A stretch of 64,000 nucleotides of DNA from contig CM026404.1 of the NCBI GenBank assembly GCA_014843695.1, positions 2,836,409 to 2,900,408 of the forward strand. The letters run 5' to 3'. Both the position numbers and the translations under genes were made by a program. Source of the stretch: Archivesica marissinica (lineage: Eukaryota; Mollusca; Bivalvia; Venerida; Vesicomyidae). This document shows positions 47,135 through 58,360 of the stretch, one piece after another (the first letter of the stretch is position 1; each line of letters begins with the position of its first letter). Below the pieces are notes generated by a model, which was not told where the DNA came from, made no database searches, and saw only the letters and a list, made by a program, of their open reading frames with translations.

Positions 47135-48700
47135 AGTTAGCCCCTGCCATAGGAATCGGGGTTACTAAGTTAGCCCCTGCCATAGGAATCAGGGTTACTA
47201 AGTTAGCCCCTGCCATAGGAATCAGGGTTACTAAGTTAGCCCCTGCCATAGGAATCAGGGTTACTAAGTTAGCCCCTGCCATAGGAATCGGGGTTACTGA
47301 GTTAGCCCCTGCCATAGGAATCAGGGTTACTGAGTTAGCCCCTGCCATAGGAATCAGGGTTACTAAGTTAGCCCCTGCCATAGGAATCGGGGTTACTGAG
47401 TTAGCCCCTGCCATAGGAATCGGGGTTACTGAGTTAGCCCTGCCATAGGAATGGGGTTACTAAGTTAGCCCCTGCCATAGGAATCGGGGTTACTGAGTTA
47501 GCCCCTGCCATAGGAATCGGGGTTACTGAGTTAGCCCCTGCCATAGGAATCAGGGTTACTAAGTTAGCCCCTGCCATAGGAATCAGGGTTACTGAGTTAG
47601 CCCCTGCCATAGGAATCGGGGTTACTGAGTTAGCCCCTGCCATAGGAATCAGGGTTACTAAGTTAGCCCCTGCCATAGGATTCAGGGTTACTGAGTTAGC
47701 CCCTGCCATAGGAATCGGGGTTACTGAGTTAGCCCCTGCCATAGGAATCAGGGTTACTAAGTTAGCCCCTGCCATAGGAATCAGGGTTACTAAGTTAGCC
47801 CCTGTCATAGGAATCAGGGTTACTGGTTAGCCCCTGCCATAGGAATCAGGGTTACTAAGTTAGCCCCTGCCATAGGAATCAGGGTTACTAAGTTAGCCCC
47901 TGCCATAGGAATCAGGGTTACTAAGTTAGCCCCTGCCATAGGAATCAGGGTTACTAAGTTAGCCCCTGTCATAGGAATCAGGGTTACTGGTTTAGCCCCT
48001 GCCATAGGAATCAGGGTTACTAAGTTAGCCCCTGCCATAGGAATCAGGGTTACTAAGTTAGCCCCTGCCATAGGAATCAGGGTTATTGAGTTAGCCCCTG
48101 CCATAGGAATCGGGGTTACTGAGTTAGCCCCTGCCATAGGAATCAGGGTTACTAAGTTAGCCCCTGCCATAGGAATCAGGGTTACTAAGTTAGCCCCTGC
48201 CATAGGAATCGGGGTTACTGAGTTAGCCCCTGCCATAGGAATCGGGATTACTGAGTTAGCCCCTGCCATAGGAATCGGGGTTACCGAGTTAGCCCCTGCC
48301 ATAGGAATCGGGGTTACTGAGTTAGCCCCTGCCATAGGAATCGGGGTTACTAAGTTAGCCCCTGCCATAGGAATCGGGGTTACTAAGTTAGCCCCTGCCA
48401 TAGGAATCAGGGTTACTAAGTTAGCCCCTGCCATAGGAATCGGGGTTACTGAGTTAGCCCCTACCATAGGAATCGGGGTTACTGAGTTAGCCCCTGCCAT
48501 AGGAATCGGGGTTACTGAGTTAGCCCCTACCATAGGAATCGGTGTTACTGAGTTAGCCCCTACCATAGGAATCAGGGTTATTGAGTTAGCCCCTGCCATA
48601 GGAATCGGGGTTACTGAGTTAGCCCCTACCATAGGAATCGGGGTTACTGAGTTAGCCCCTGCTATAGGAATCGGGGTTACTGAGTTAGCCCCTGCCATAG
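47135..48700. repeat. 33-bp tandem array
   Basis: About 47 copies of GTTAGCCCCTGCCATAGGAA plus TC(A/G)GGGTTACTAA or ...TGA. Length 33 and lack of stops make the minus strand open in three blocks (MAGANLVTLIP-type 11-residue repeats) broken by two small indels near 47440 and 47823. Confidence 0.97.
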
Positions 48701-49345
48701 AATGTTAGCGGAATAACTCAAAACATTGTGGATGAACTGTGATGTAACCTTGTGGATATAATTATAGAGAGTGATTAGATTTTGGAAGAAATCATTCAAT
48801 GTATGTTGTCATGGCAGTCAGCGCAGATCTCTTAAGTGTTATTCTCTAGTTCGAGGGTTCAACACCACTATGCTAACTCATTTTTTACAAAATTCTTTTA
48901 CATTTTGGTTATTAATTATATAAAATATTAAGACTGCATTCTATTTTTTGTTATTGAGAAACATATAATTCGGTATACTATTCTAACTCAATTTCAACAA
49001 TTTATTTAACATTACACTATGTTAGCTCATGACGTAACAGATATGAATGGGGTTGATGGAACTGTACTGTACTTCCCACTCTATATACATACACGCATAG
49101 GTGTACTGGGGGAAAAAGGTTGTACCCTCCTGGCTGTACCCTGAGTTGGTTTACCATAACCAATCTGCAGCTATACTAATGTTAGTGCTTACAATTTGCC
49201 ACAACTAATTGACTGGAACTGTGAATCTAGTCGAGGTACAGAGACAATGCTTACCTGCCCAAGTAGAAAGGTTTTTATATGTTGTCCCGAGCTACGAGCG
49301 TTACTAAAGGTGTCTGTGCCGTTACATGTATTAATTATGTCACTT
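48701..49345. other. Unique interval, no gene seen
   Basis: AT-rich. A weak tRNA-like block (GTCAGCGCAGATCTCTTAAG ... TTCGAGGGTTCAAC) at about 48815-48872 may be another SINE head remnant. No exon recognised. Confidence 0.4.
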
Positions 49346-49556
49346 ACAATATCAGAGGTTGTTGTCACTGATGGTCACAGATTCGAGCCCTGCTCAGGCC
49401 GTGTCTATTTATATGAAAAAGTTGACAGTTTGTTACGGAGGTTGGTACACCATGACTGGTTAACTGCTGGAGCCTGTCCAGCAAAGGTGTTGTTAGGTAA
49501 GCTGCCTGTCGCTCATATGGGCAACCGGTAGCTACGATAAATAAACGTAAAAAAAT
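49346..49556 (+). mobile_element. tRNA-derived SINE, family D
   Basis: Second copy of family D: GTCACTGATGGTCACAGATT, CGAGCCCTGCTCAGGCC, GGAGCCTGTCCAGCAAAGGT and the C/D tail GGGCAACCGGTAGCTACGAT then AAATAAACGTAAAA. The 5' part of the head is degraded. Confidence 0.7.
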
Positions 49557-49749
49557 GAAATTCATGTGCTATAAAGACTATTGTAAACTTATGGAAGATA
49601 ATGGCAACATTGTTTGAATAAATAAAAGAAATACTGTGATATATTTCTGTGCATTTAATTGTACCAGTTTATTGACATTATATACATTATCAAAATATAA
49701 CAACAGACTTGTATACAGTTTTATAAATATGTCTGGAGTTTACCAGCCA

Positions 49750-50399
49750 TTCCCTGAATGTACCATGTGTACCTGCATACTGTACTGATACATATAACAG
49801 GAATATCTACCAGTAAATCTAGTCCCTGAATGTACCTGCAGACTGTACTGATACATATAACAGGATTATCTACCAGTAAATCTAGTCCCTGCAGACTGTA
49901 CTGATACATATAACAGGAATATCTACCAGTAAATCTAGTCCCTGAATGTACCTGCAGACTGTACTGATACATATAACAGGAATATCTACCAGTAAATCTA
50001 GTCCCTGAATGTACCTGCAGACTGTACTGATACATATAACAGGACTATCTACCAGTAAATCTTGTACCATATGTACCTGCAGACTGTACTGATACATATA
50101 ACAGGACTATTCTACCAGTAAATCTAGTCCCTGAATGTACCATGTGTACCTGCAGACTGTACTGATACATATAACAGGAATATCTACCAGTAAATCTAGT
50201 CCCTGAATGTACCTGCAGACTGTACTGATACATATAACAGGACTATCTACCAGTAAATCTAGTCCCTGAATGTACCTGCAGACTGTACTGATACATATAA
50301 CAGGACTATCTACCAGTAAATCTAGTCCCTGAATGTACCATGTGTACCTGCAGACTGTACTGATACATATAACAGGAATATCTACCAGTAAATCTAGTC
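49750..50399. repeat. 63-bp tandem array
   Basis: About ten copies of a unit with CTGCAGACTGTACTGATACA, TATAACAGGA(A/C)TATCTACCA and GTAAATCTAGTCCCTGAATG. Some units carry an extra CATGTGTAC. Confidence 0.95.
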
Positions 50400-50460
50400 G
50401 GGCGAATATACTTTACATATACTCGTCAATATAGCTTCCAAGCAACCAGTACAGTAAATT

Positions 50461-50990
50461 CATTGGTCTTGACTAATATACTGCAGCCACATTGATCTAT
50501 ACTAATATACTGCAGCCACATTGGTCTTGACTAATATACTGCAGCCACATTGGTCTTGACTAATATACTGCAACCACATTAGTCTTGACTAATATACTGC
50601 AGCCACATTGGTCTTGACTAATATACTGCAGCCACATTGGTCTTGACTAATATACTGCAGCCACATTGGTCTTGACTAATATACTGCAACCACATTGGTC
50701 TTGACTAATATACTGCAACCACATTAGTCTTGACTAATATACTGCAGCCACATTGGTCTTGACTAATATACTGCAGCCACATTGGTCTTGACTAATATAC
50801 TGCAGCCACATTGGTCTTGACTAATATACTGCAGCCACATTGGTCTTGACTAATATACTGCAACCACATTAGTCTTGACTAATATACTGCAACCACATTG
50901 GTCTTGACTAATATACTGCAACCACATTGGTCTTGACTAATATACTGCAACCACATTGGTCTTGACTAATATACTGCAGCCATATTTGAA
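50461..50990. repeat. Second 29-bp array, unrelated to the large satellite
   Basis: About 18 copies of CTTGACTAATATACTGCAGC plus CACATTGGT. Same unit length as the 10.3-kb satellite but no sequence similarity. Confidence 0.96.
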
Positions 50991-51153
50991 TCATTAATAT
51001 CAAAATACTTTTATGTTAAAAATTGTATGTGTCCGAGGAAACAATGCAATACATGTACATCCATTCTGTACATACTTGGCATGACCCAGGACACTGTATG
51101 GAAGAACCTTCATGCCACTTAGTATCAAAACTTAGTATTAAAACTAGCCCCAG

Positions 51154-51477
51154 GTGGATGGAAACCAAATCAATGGCCGACGTTTGATCTCTATTCTTCC
51201 AAAACAAGCAACAGTATCTTTAACAAGACCAAATAACTTATTTCATAAAGTGACTGAAATTATTAACCAATCATCGGAGTCGGACGTTATTTCCACAAAA
51301 TGGATTTATGTAGATCAACATGATCTATTAGCCCTGCATCCTGCTTCATTATATCATCTAGATCTCTACAGATTTCAGTTGTCTGATAACAGTTCAAAGG
51401 CTCAAACACACACTGTATTAGCTATATATGACGACAAACTTCATTGCATTGGCAGTGAACCCAGATGTTGGACTTGA
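51154..51477 (+). CDS. Unrecognised candidate exon
   Basis: An open frame of 107 codons follows a possible acceptor (CCCCAG at 51148-51153) and begins VDGNQINGRRLIS. The composition is protein-like (mixed hydrophobic and polar, KWIYVDQHDLLALHPASLYH, VLAIYDDKLHCIGSE) and unlike the repeats around it. The final residues and the stop lie in a tRNA-like SINE head (from about 51455), so the true exon probably ends before that or has been interrupted. I do not recognise the family. It could be an upstream exon of the gene at 57087-58078, but phases cannot be checked without the intermediate exons. Confidence 0.4.
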   Translation: MDGNQINGRRLISILPKQATVSLTRPNNLFHKVTEIINQSSESDVISTKWIYVDQHDLLALHPASLYHLDLYRFQLSDNSSKAQTHTVLAIYDDKLHCIGSEPRCWT

Positions 51478-51540
51478 ACCAACAACCTGTAAGCGAGTGG
51501 TCTTGAGGTGACGCCTTCTACCAGTCAGATAAAGCTCAAG
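51455..51540 (-). mobile_element. tRNA-like SINE fragment
   Basis: The minus strand reads CTTTATCTGACTGGTAGAAG ... GGTTGTTGGTTCAAGTCCAA, an A/B-box pair with an extended variable region. It lies across the 3' end of the candidate exon at 51154. Confidence 0.45.
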
Positions 51541-51600
51541 TAGTTTTATAATCTCCATTTTCTAACGGGCACGATGAGCAATGTATTTGCCTGCATCCAA

Positions 51601-52695
51601 TCAAGTCAGCCAGTATATACACAAAGCACATGAACTCTAGTAGCGGATCAAGTCAGCCAGTATATATACACAAAGCACATGAACTCTAGTAGCGGATCAA
51701 GTCAGCCAGTATATACACACAAAGCACATGAACTCTAGTAGCGGATCAAGTTAGCCAGTATATACACACAAAGCACATGAACTCTAGTAGCGGATCAAGT
51801 TAGCCAGTATATACACAAAGCACATGAACTCTAGTAGCGGATCAAGTCAGCCAGTATATACACAAAGCACATGAACTCTAGTAGCAGATCAAGTCAGCCA
51901 GTATATACACAAAGCACATGAACTCTAGTAGCGGATCAAGTTAGCCAGTATATACACAAAGCACATGAACTCTAGTAGCGGAGCAAGTTAGCCAGTATAT
52001 ACACAAAGCACATGAACTCTAGTAGCGGATCAAGTCAGCCAGTATATACACACAAAGCACATGAACTCTAGTAGCGGATCATGTTAGCCAGTATATACAC
52101 ACAAAGCACATGAACTCTAGTAGCGGATCATGTTAGCCAGTATATACACAAAGCACATGAACTCTAAGTAGCGGAGCAAGTTAGCCAGTATATACACAAA
52201 GCACATGAACTCTAGTAGCGGAGCAAGTTAGCCAGTATATACACAAAGCACATGAACTCTAGTAGCGGAGCAAGTTAGCCAGTATATACACAAAGCACAT
52301 GAACTCTAGTAGCGGAGCAAGTTAGCCAGTATATACACAAAGCACATGAACTCTAGTAGCGGAGCAAGTTAGCCAGTATATACACAAAGCACATGAACTC
52401 TAGTAGCGGAGCAAGTTAGCCAGTATATACACAAAGCACATGAACTCTAGTAGCGGAGCAAGTTAGCCAGTATATACACAAAGCACATGAACTCTAGTAG
52501 CGGAGCAAGTTAGCCAGTATATACACAAAGCACATGAACTCTAGTAGCGGAGCAAGTTAGCCAGTATATACACAAAGCACATGAACTCTAGTAGCGGAGC
52601 AAGTTAGCCAGTATATACACAAAGCACAAGAACTCTAGTAGCGGAGCAAGTTAGCCAGTATATACACAAAGCACATGAACTCTAGTAGCGGATCA
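51601..52695. repeat. 47-bp tandem array
   Basis: About 23 copies of GCCAGTATATACACAAAGCA, CATGAACTCTAGTAGCGGA, (T/G)CAAGT(C/T)A. Left units mostly carry GGATCAAGTCA and right units GGAGCAAGTTA, so the array is homogenised in two zones, with ACACAC length variants mainly on the left. Confidence 0.96.
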
Positions 52696-52782
52696 GCGGT
52701 GCATAATCCAGGGTCACAAGTTCCATTCCACTCTATCCATATTTAAAATGGATAACATCGTAACCTTTCAGACAAGACTTTA

Positions 52783-53130
52783 GTTTATACAAATTTATTC
52801 TAGCTTGATTGCGAAACAAGTTCTTACAACTTATATTAAACACTCTCGAGACCTCATTCCTGATGGAATCCATCACCACACGGGAGAGAGGAGAAAAGAG
52901 ACAACGTGCAATTTAAATGCCTTGCCTAAGGGCACAATCATAACAGCTTTAATTCTGGGCCTTTCGCACCAGAAGCAAACACGCTACCACAACTTCCACT
53001 TCAGGTCTTGTGTCGGTGCTGTACCAGAGGAGTTCACTGGAATAGGGTTTGGTCTGTATCATGGCACTACCTTCCAAAACATAACGTCACTGATCTCTTC
53101 CGGAGGCGCTGGACATATGGGCAACCGGTG
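52783..53130. mobile_element. Family B SINE (minus) joined to a family C 3' half (plus)
   Basis: 52783-52980 reads as a minus-strand family B copy (AGCTTGATTGCGAAACAAGT, GAGACCTCATTCCTGATGGA, TGCCTTGCCTAAGGGCACAA). From about 53005 the + strand matches family C (TGTGTCGGTGCTGTACC, TGTATCATGGCACTACCTTC, CTCTTCCGGAGGCGCTGGAC, GGGCAACCGGTGG). One nested or adjacent insertion is likely. Confidence 0.68.
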
Positions 53131-53262
53131 GTCACCCTGCCACTGTAGTAGTTCTGCATTCTGTACATACTACCTCGTACGAGTGTTGAGAGGTCAGCTT
53201 TATGACCTGGCGGCATCCTCCTTCATACTTGTAACATAGATTACATCGCAGTATGTCGATGA

Positions 53263-53355
53263 CTAACACTCATCATTTCCCGGGGTAAATGTCGCATGCT
53301 CTATGTCACAGTCATTCATAAAACACGGAGAACACGAGTCTTCCCATGCTAGCAC
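53263..53355 (-). CDS. Unrecognised candidate terminal exon
   Basis: Behind a good minus-strand acceptor (TTCTGTTGACAG) a 30-codon frame encodes VLAWEDSCSPCFMNDCDIEH then ATFTPGNDEC and a TAG. Four closely spaced cysteines are gene-like, but the exon is short and I do not recognise the family. Alternatively a donor inside GATGAGTGT would make it internal. It could belong to the same minus-strand gene as the exon at 58104-58155, though the phases do not match without other exons. Confidence 0.25.
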   Translation of the reverse strand: MLAWEDSCSPCFMNDCDIEHATFTPGNDEC

Positions 53356-54147
53356 CTGTCAACAGAATAATGACAGGCAATCAGAGTAAATGCATACATG
53401 TGCATAGACGTGCATTCTGTAGTTCCATATTTTCAACAATAGGTAATGGGAGACATATGCTAGAGGGATCAGAAACTCGAGACATTTCCATTGAAAGTAG
53501 TAATTTGTAAATATTTATAAACATGTCGTAAGTGGAATCCGAGCATTCCTTCCTTGCAATGTGGTGATCATATCAATTCAGTGTAGATTAAGTGGCTGCG
53601 GCTGATATACGGTAGGAACTATGTACAACTGCCTTCTTAATGATCTACCACAAGTTCTCACATCCTTCATCACGAAGATTGGCATTATTTATGAGCAGTA
53701 TTTTAAGAATAAAAGTAACTGCAAAGGAGATTTATTAAAGATGGCAACGAGACTCGGAGTACTCGAGAACTTGCAGGAACGTCAGCGAGACTAGGACTAA
53801 TCGAGAACTTGCAGGAACGTCAGCGAGACTCGGAGTACTCGAGAACTTGCAGGAACGTCAGAGTATCGAATAACAAAATGATGATCGAGTTTTTGAAAGA
53901 GTGTCTAGCCACGATTGATTGTACAAGTGTTGGTTCATCGAAATAACAAATTTCTTTTAAGCTTTCCAACGAATTGCCAAATCTCAAGTTCATAGTCAGT
54001 GGTATGGTGGGGACTTACAGTTGGTGCTGAGAAGTATTCCTCGAATGTACATGTGAAGTTTGAAAGCAATAGCTATTTCAATGTTTGAAAACGTTTATTG
54101 TTTTTTGATGCATAAATAACATGCATATGTGCACCTTCGAATTCATT
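53356..54147. other. Unique DNA with a short 38-bp triple repeat
   Basis: No exon recognised. At 53748-53861 a 38-bp unit (CGAGACTCGGAGTACTCGAG, AACTTGCAGGAACGTCAG) occurs three times. Confidence 0.5.
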
Positions 54148-54292
54148 GAGGCGAGTGGAATTTTTCACCCGATTTTATATTCTGAAGCGAGTGGAATTTT
54201 TCACCCGATTTTATATTCTGAGGCGAGTGGAATTTTTTACCTCTGACTTATGAAATGTGGAATTTTTCACCCATGGCTTCATATTCTGATTT
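54148..54292. repeat. 36-bp repeat, three to four copies
   Basis: GAGGCGAGTGGAATTTTTCA then CCCGATTTTATATTCT starts at 54148, 54184 and 54220, with a degenerate fourth copy, followed by a C-run near 54300. Confidence 0.88.
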
Positions 54293-54582
54293 TCTCGCCC
54301 CCCCCCCCCCCCACAGCCGTTATAATTATGTATTTACAATATTATCACCTTCTTTGCGGAACATTACAATTATTATAGATTACATGTGCATAGTTCTGTA
54401 CAGATATCACATTAGTACCTACCTTCTTGTTTCATCTCACTTGAATTGTCTGTTTATCTACAATATAGCAACAAACATTCATTTCTTTAAATAGTACATT
54501 CTAGAGACTACTCTTGTACATTCTGAAGTAAAAAATCTTGTTATTTTACTCAATAGCTCAGCATGGTTCATTCTAGGTCAGA

Positions 54583-54800
54583 ATTTTTGGGAGAAGTGAG
54601 AAAGCGTGTGATCGCTTCCTTAAATGGTGTTCTTTAATATACTTCTGCAAAATAGGGTTAAAATGCACAGAACAACCATTAAATACAACATTTGAATAGA
54701 AGGAGTGCTTTATAATGCCAGTGTATCTTAATACGTGGGGCCCCCAGAGGGCGAAGTCAGGGTCCCTAGGGCGACAATTTCGCCCACGTGTTATTTTGTC
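54583..54800 (+). mobile_element. Unnamed dispersed repeat (copy also at 37.7 kb, minus)
   Basis: Shares GGGAGAAGTGAGAAAGC, CAAAATAGGGTTAAAATG, CCATTAAATACAACATTTGA and a GGGTCCCTAGGGCGAC end with the reversed copy at 37711-37975. Confidence 0.6.
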
Positions 54801-54803
54801 TTA

Positions 54804-55003
54804 GTTTAAACAAATTTATTTTAGCTCAATTGCGAAAAAAGTTCTAACAACTTATATTAATCACTCCCGAGACCTCATTCCTGATGGAATCCATCGCCAC
54901 GAGGGAGAGAGAAGAGGCAACGTTAAATGCCTTGCCTAAGGGCACTATCATAACGGCTCCAGCGGGGCTCGAACTCCAGACAGTTTGTACCTGAATTATT
55001 TTG
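54804..55003 (-). mobile_element. SINE family B, with the 38-bp array starting at its head
   Basis: Minus-strand copy: tail (AGCTCAATTGCGAAAAAAGT), GAGACCTCATTCCTGATGGA, GAGAGAAGAGGCAACG, TGCCTTGCCTAAGGGCACTA, head GGGGCTCGAACTCCAGACAG. The 38-bp array begins immediately after it. Confidence 0.78.
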
Positions 55004-57044
55004 TAGAATGTAATTGACAGACCTGGCACTGAAATAAGGACTAGAATGTAATTGACAGACCTGGCACTGAGATAAGGACTAGAATGTAATTGACAGACCT
55101 GGCACTGAAATAAGAACTAGAATGTAATTGACAGACCTGGCACTGAAATAAGAACTAGAATGTAATTGACAGACCTGGCACTGAGATAAGAACTAGAATG
55201 CAATTGACAGACCTGGCACTGAAATAAGAACTAGAATGTAATTGACAGACATGGCACTGAAATAAGAACTAGAATGTAATTGACAGACATGGCACTGAAA
55301 TAAGAACTAGAATGTAATTGACAGACATGGCACTGAAATAAGAACTAGAATGCAATTGACAGACATGGCACTGAAATAAGAACTAGAATGTAATTGACAG
55401 ACCTGGCACTGAAATAAGAACTAGAATGTAATTGACAGACCTGGCACTGAAATAAGAACTAGAATGTAATTGACAGACCTGGCACTGAGATAAGAACTAG
55501 AATGCAATTGACAGACCTGGCACTGAGATAAGAACTAGAATGTAATTGACAGACATGGCACTGAAATAAGAACTAGAATGTAATTGACAGACCTGGCACT
55601 GAAATAAGAACTAGAATGCAATTGACAGACATGGCACTGAAATAAGAACTAGAATGTAATTGACAGACATGGCACTGAAATAAGAACTAGAATGTAATTG
55701 ACAGACATGGCACTGAAATAAGAACTAGAATGTAATTGACAGACATGGCACCGAAATAAGAACTAGAATGTAATTGACAGACATGGCACCGAAATAAGAA
55801 CTAGAATGTAATTGACAGACATGGCACTGAAATAAGAACTAGAATGTAATTGACAGACATGGCACTGAAATAAGAACTAGAATGTAATTGACAGACCTGG
55901 CACTGAGATAAGAACTAGAATGTAATTGACAGACCTGGCACTGAGATAAGAACTAGAATGTAATTGACAGACCTGGCACTGAGATAAGAACTAGAATGTA
56001 ATTGACAGACCTGGCACTGAAATAAGAACTAGAATGTAATTGACAGACCTGGCACTGAAATAAGAACTAGAATGTAATTGACAGACATGGCACTGAAATA
56101 AGAACTAGAATGTAATTGACAGACCTGGCACTGAAATAAGAACTAGAATGTAATTGACAGACCTGGCACTGAGATAAGAACTAGAATGTAATTGACAGAC
56201 CTGGCACTGAAATAAGAACTAGAATGTAATTGACAGACATGGCACTGAAATAAGAACTAGAATGTAATTGACAGACCTGGCACTGAAATAAGAACTAGAA
56301 TGTAATTGACAGACATGGCACTGAAATAAGAACTAGAATGTAATTGACAGACATGGCACTGAAATAAGAACTAGAATGTAATTGACAGACATGGCACTGA
56401 AATAAGAACTAGAATGTAATTGACAGACCTGGCACTGAAATAAGAACTAGAATGTAATTGACAGACCTGGCACTGAAATAAGAACTAGAATGTAATTGAC
56501 AGACCTGGCACTGAAATAAGAACTAGAATGTAATTGACAGACATGGCACTGAAATAAGAACTAGAATGTAATTGACAGACATGGCACTGAAATAAGAACT
56601 AGAATGTAATTGACAGACCTGGCACTGAAATAAGAACTAGAATGTAATTGACAGACATGGCACTGACATAAGAACTAGAATGTAATTGACAGACATGGCA
56701 CTGAAATAAGAACTAGAATGTAATTGACAGACCTGGCACTGAGATAAGAACTAGAATGCAATTGACAGACCTGGCACTGAAATAAGAACTAGAATGTAAT
56801 TGACAGACCTGGCACTGAAATAAGAACTAGAATGTAATTGACAGACCTGGCACTGAGATAAGAACTAGAATGTAATTGACAGACCTGGCACTGAAATAAG
56901 AACTAGAATGTAATTGACAGACCTGGCACTGAAATAAGAACTAGAATGTAATTGACAGACCTGGCACTGAGATAAGAACTAGAATGTAATTGACAGACCT
57001 GGCACTGAGATAAGAACTAGAATGTAATTGACAGACCTGGCACT
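55004..57044. repeat. 38-bp tandem array
   Basis: About 53 copies of TAGAATGTAATTGACAGACC, TGGCACTGAAATAAGAAC. Main variants are CCTGG/CATGG and GAAATAA/GAGATAA. It ends 42 bp before the acceptor of the exon at 57087. Confidence 0.97.
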
Positions 57045-57086
57045 GATCATGTTTGACCTTGATGTTATAACGGTTTCTTTATCCAG

Positions 57087-58078
57087 ACTGGACGACCTAG
57101 CTTTCCAATTATCCAATGGAAATGACCATCTTTTACCAGACGTGCGTACATATTTTGAGCTAACTTCATCTACTATCCGCCCGTACCCGCAGAAATATGG
57201 TCAGGAAGGTAACATATGCTGAATGCTTTGTGAGGAGAAGAATAACACATTTTCAACAGAGCGAGCACAATAGCCTGCCTTATTCTTTGAATAGTTACTC
57301 TACAGTTTAGTTTATGCAAATTTATTTTAGCTTGACTGTGAAACTGATATTTTTACAACGTTAGATTAATGATAATCGCTCTCGAGACCTCATTCCCTCA
57401 AAAGTGCATAACATTATCCTCAAACACAACAATCTACCAGAAATGATCTTAATACATCTGCATTGTCAAACTAAGCGATGTTTGCAGCAATATCAATGTT
57501 CTCGCTGTCGGTCGCCAATGATGCGATGTTTGCAGCAATATCAATGTTCTCGCTGTCGGTTGCCAATGATGCGATGTTTGCAGCAATATAGATGTTCTCG
57601 CTGTCGGTCGCCAATGATGCGATGTTTGCAGCAATATCAATGTTCTCGCTGTCGGTCGCCAATGATGCAAATAATTTTTTTTAAATAATGGCGCTAAATT
57701 TTGTGAATTGGCGAAAATATTTGGCGCAACTTTTTAATTTTATTTTGGCACATGTTTTGTCAAATATGGCTTTAAATTTTTATCTGTGAACAATATGGCT
57801 AAGAGCTCCAAGATTTTAAAATTGGCTCCAGTTTTTCTAAATTAGCGACAGAAGTGGCACAGACAAAAATACAGACAGAGGGAACTGTGAATACCCATTA
57901 TTTGGGCTCACGTTATATGGAGTTAAAGGAGAAATTGTCAGCCTCAATGATTCACATCTGTATTTTAACAGAAGAAGATGTTCCGTATTTTCTCACCAAG
58001 GACACAATACATGTACTGTATAAACCAGTTGGCCCAAATGAACAATATAGCAATTTAAGCGAATACTTTTTATTTTAA
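57087..58078 (+). CDS. Unrecognised gene, last two exons
   Basis: Two exons with compatible phases: 57087-57208 (acceptor GGTTTCTTTATCCAG, donor GTAACA) and 57879-58078 (TAA at 58076-58078). The joined C-terminus runs from LDDLAFQLSNGNDHLLPDVR through YFELTSSTIRPYPQKYGQE and YLGSRYMELKEKL to EEDVPYFLTKDTIHVLYKPV and NLSEYFLF. It looks like a conserved, soluble protein with no transmembrane segment or low complexity, but I cannot name it. The intron holds a SINE remnant and a 48-bp repeat. The second acceptor (ACAGACAG) is weaker than the first. The nearest array (38 bp) ends 42 bp before the first exon. Confidence 0.5.
57305..57398 (-). mobile_element. SINE family B tail fragment
   Basis: TAGTTTATGCAAATTTATTT, TAGCTTGACTGTGAAACTG and CGCTCTCGAGACCTCATTCC match the 3' part of family B on the minus strand. 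Confidence 0.6.
57476..57668. repeat. 48-bp repeat, four copies
   Basis: GCGATGTTTGCAGCAATATC, AATGTTCTCGCTGTCGGTCG, CCAATGAT repeated four times. Because 48 is a multiple of three, 16-residue periodic frames appear on both strands. There is no other sign of coding. Confidence 0.95.
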
Positions 58079-58103
58079 ACATCTAGTTACCAAGCATACT
58101 CAC

Positions 58104-58155
58104 ATTCTGGTCGTCTCTTGTGTAAATGTTGCTGTTGTTGCTGCTGTTTTAATGC
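58104..58155 (-). CDS. Candidate small internal exon, polyglutamine, minus strand
   Basis: Bounded by a strong acceptor (GATGTTTTCAG) and a consensus donor (GTGAGT), a 52-nt open stretch encodes ALKQQQQQQHLHKRRPE plus one nucleotide. The mixed CAG/CAA codons argue against simple triplet expansion. The host gene is unknown; flanking exons were not found. It lies only 25 nt beyond the stop of the + strand gene at 57879-58078, so the two transcripts would overlap. Confidence 0.45.
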
Positions 58156-58360
58156 CTGAAAACATCAGAAATGTCACAGTACACGTTTAATTTGTAGCGG
58201 AATTACTGGCAGAAACTTGCATATCTGGTGGCACTGATTCCTTCAATGTCGGAATGTATCACTCCATTTACGGTACGTGGTTTGTTTTCAAAAAAGGAAA
58301 AAAATAACGCTATAATTCCTACACAAATGATCCTAGTTTTAACTGTAGCACTTATCACTA

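Noticed and set aside
47135..48700. MAGANLVTLIP repeat protein on the minus strand
   Set aside because: 33-bp unit with no stop. The frame is broken by two uncompensated indels, variation is as frequent at first and second codon positions as at third, and no gene signals flank it.
52805..53239. 144-codon forward frame
   Set aside because: Runs through a minus-strand family B SINE and a family C SINE. Composition follows the repeats.
57404..57688. Cys-rich RCLQQYQCSRCRSPM repeat protein
   Set aside because: Four copies of a 48-bp repeat inside an intron, equally open on the other strand. No splice or start support.
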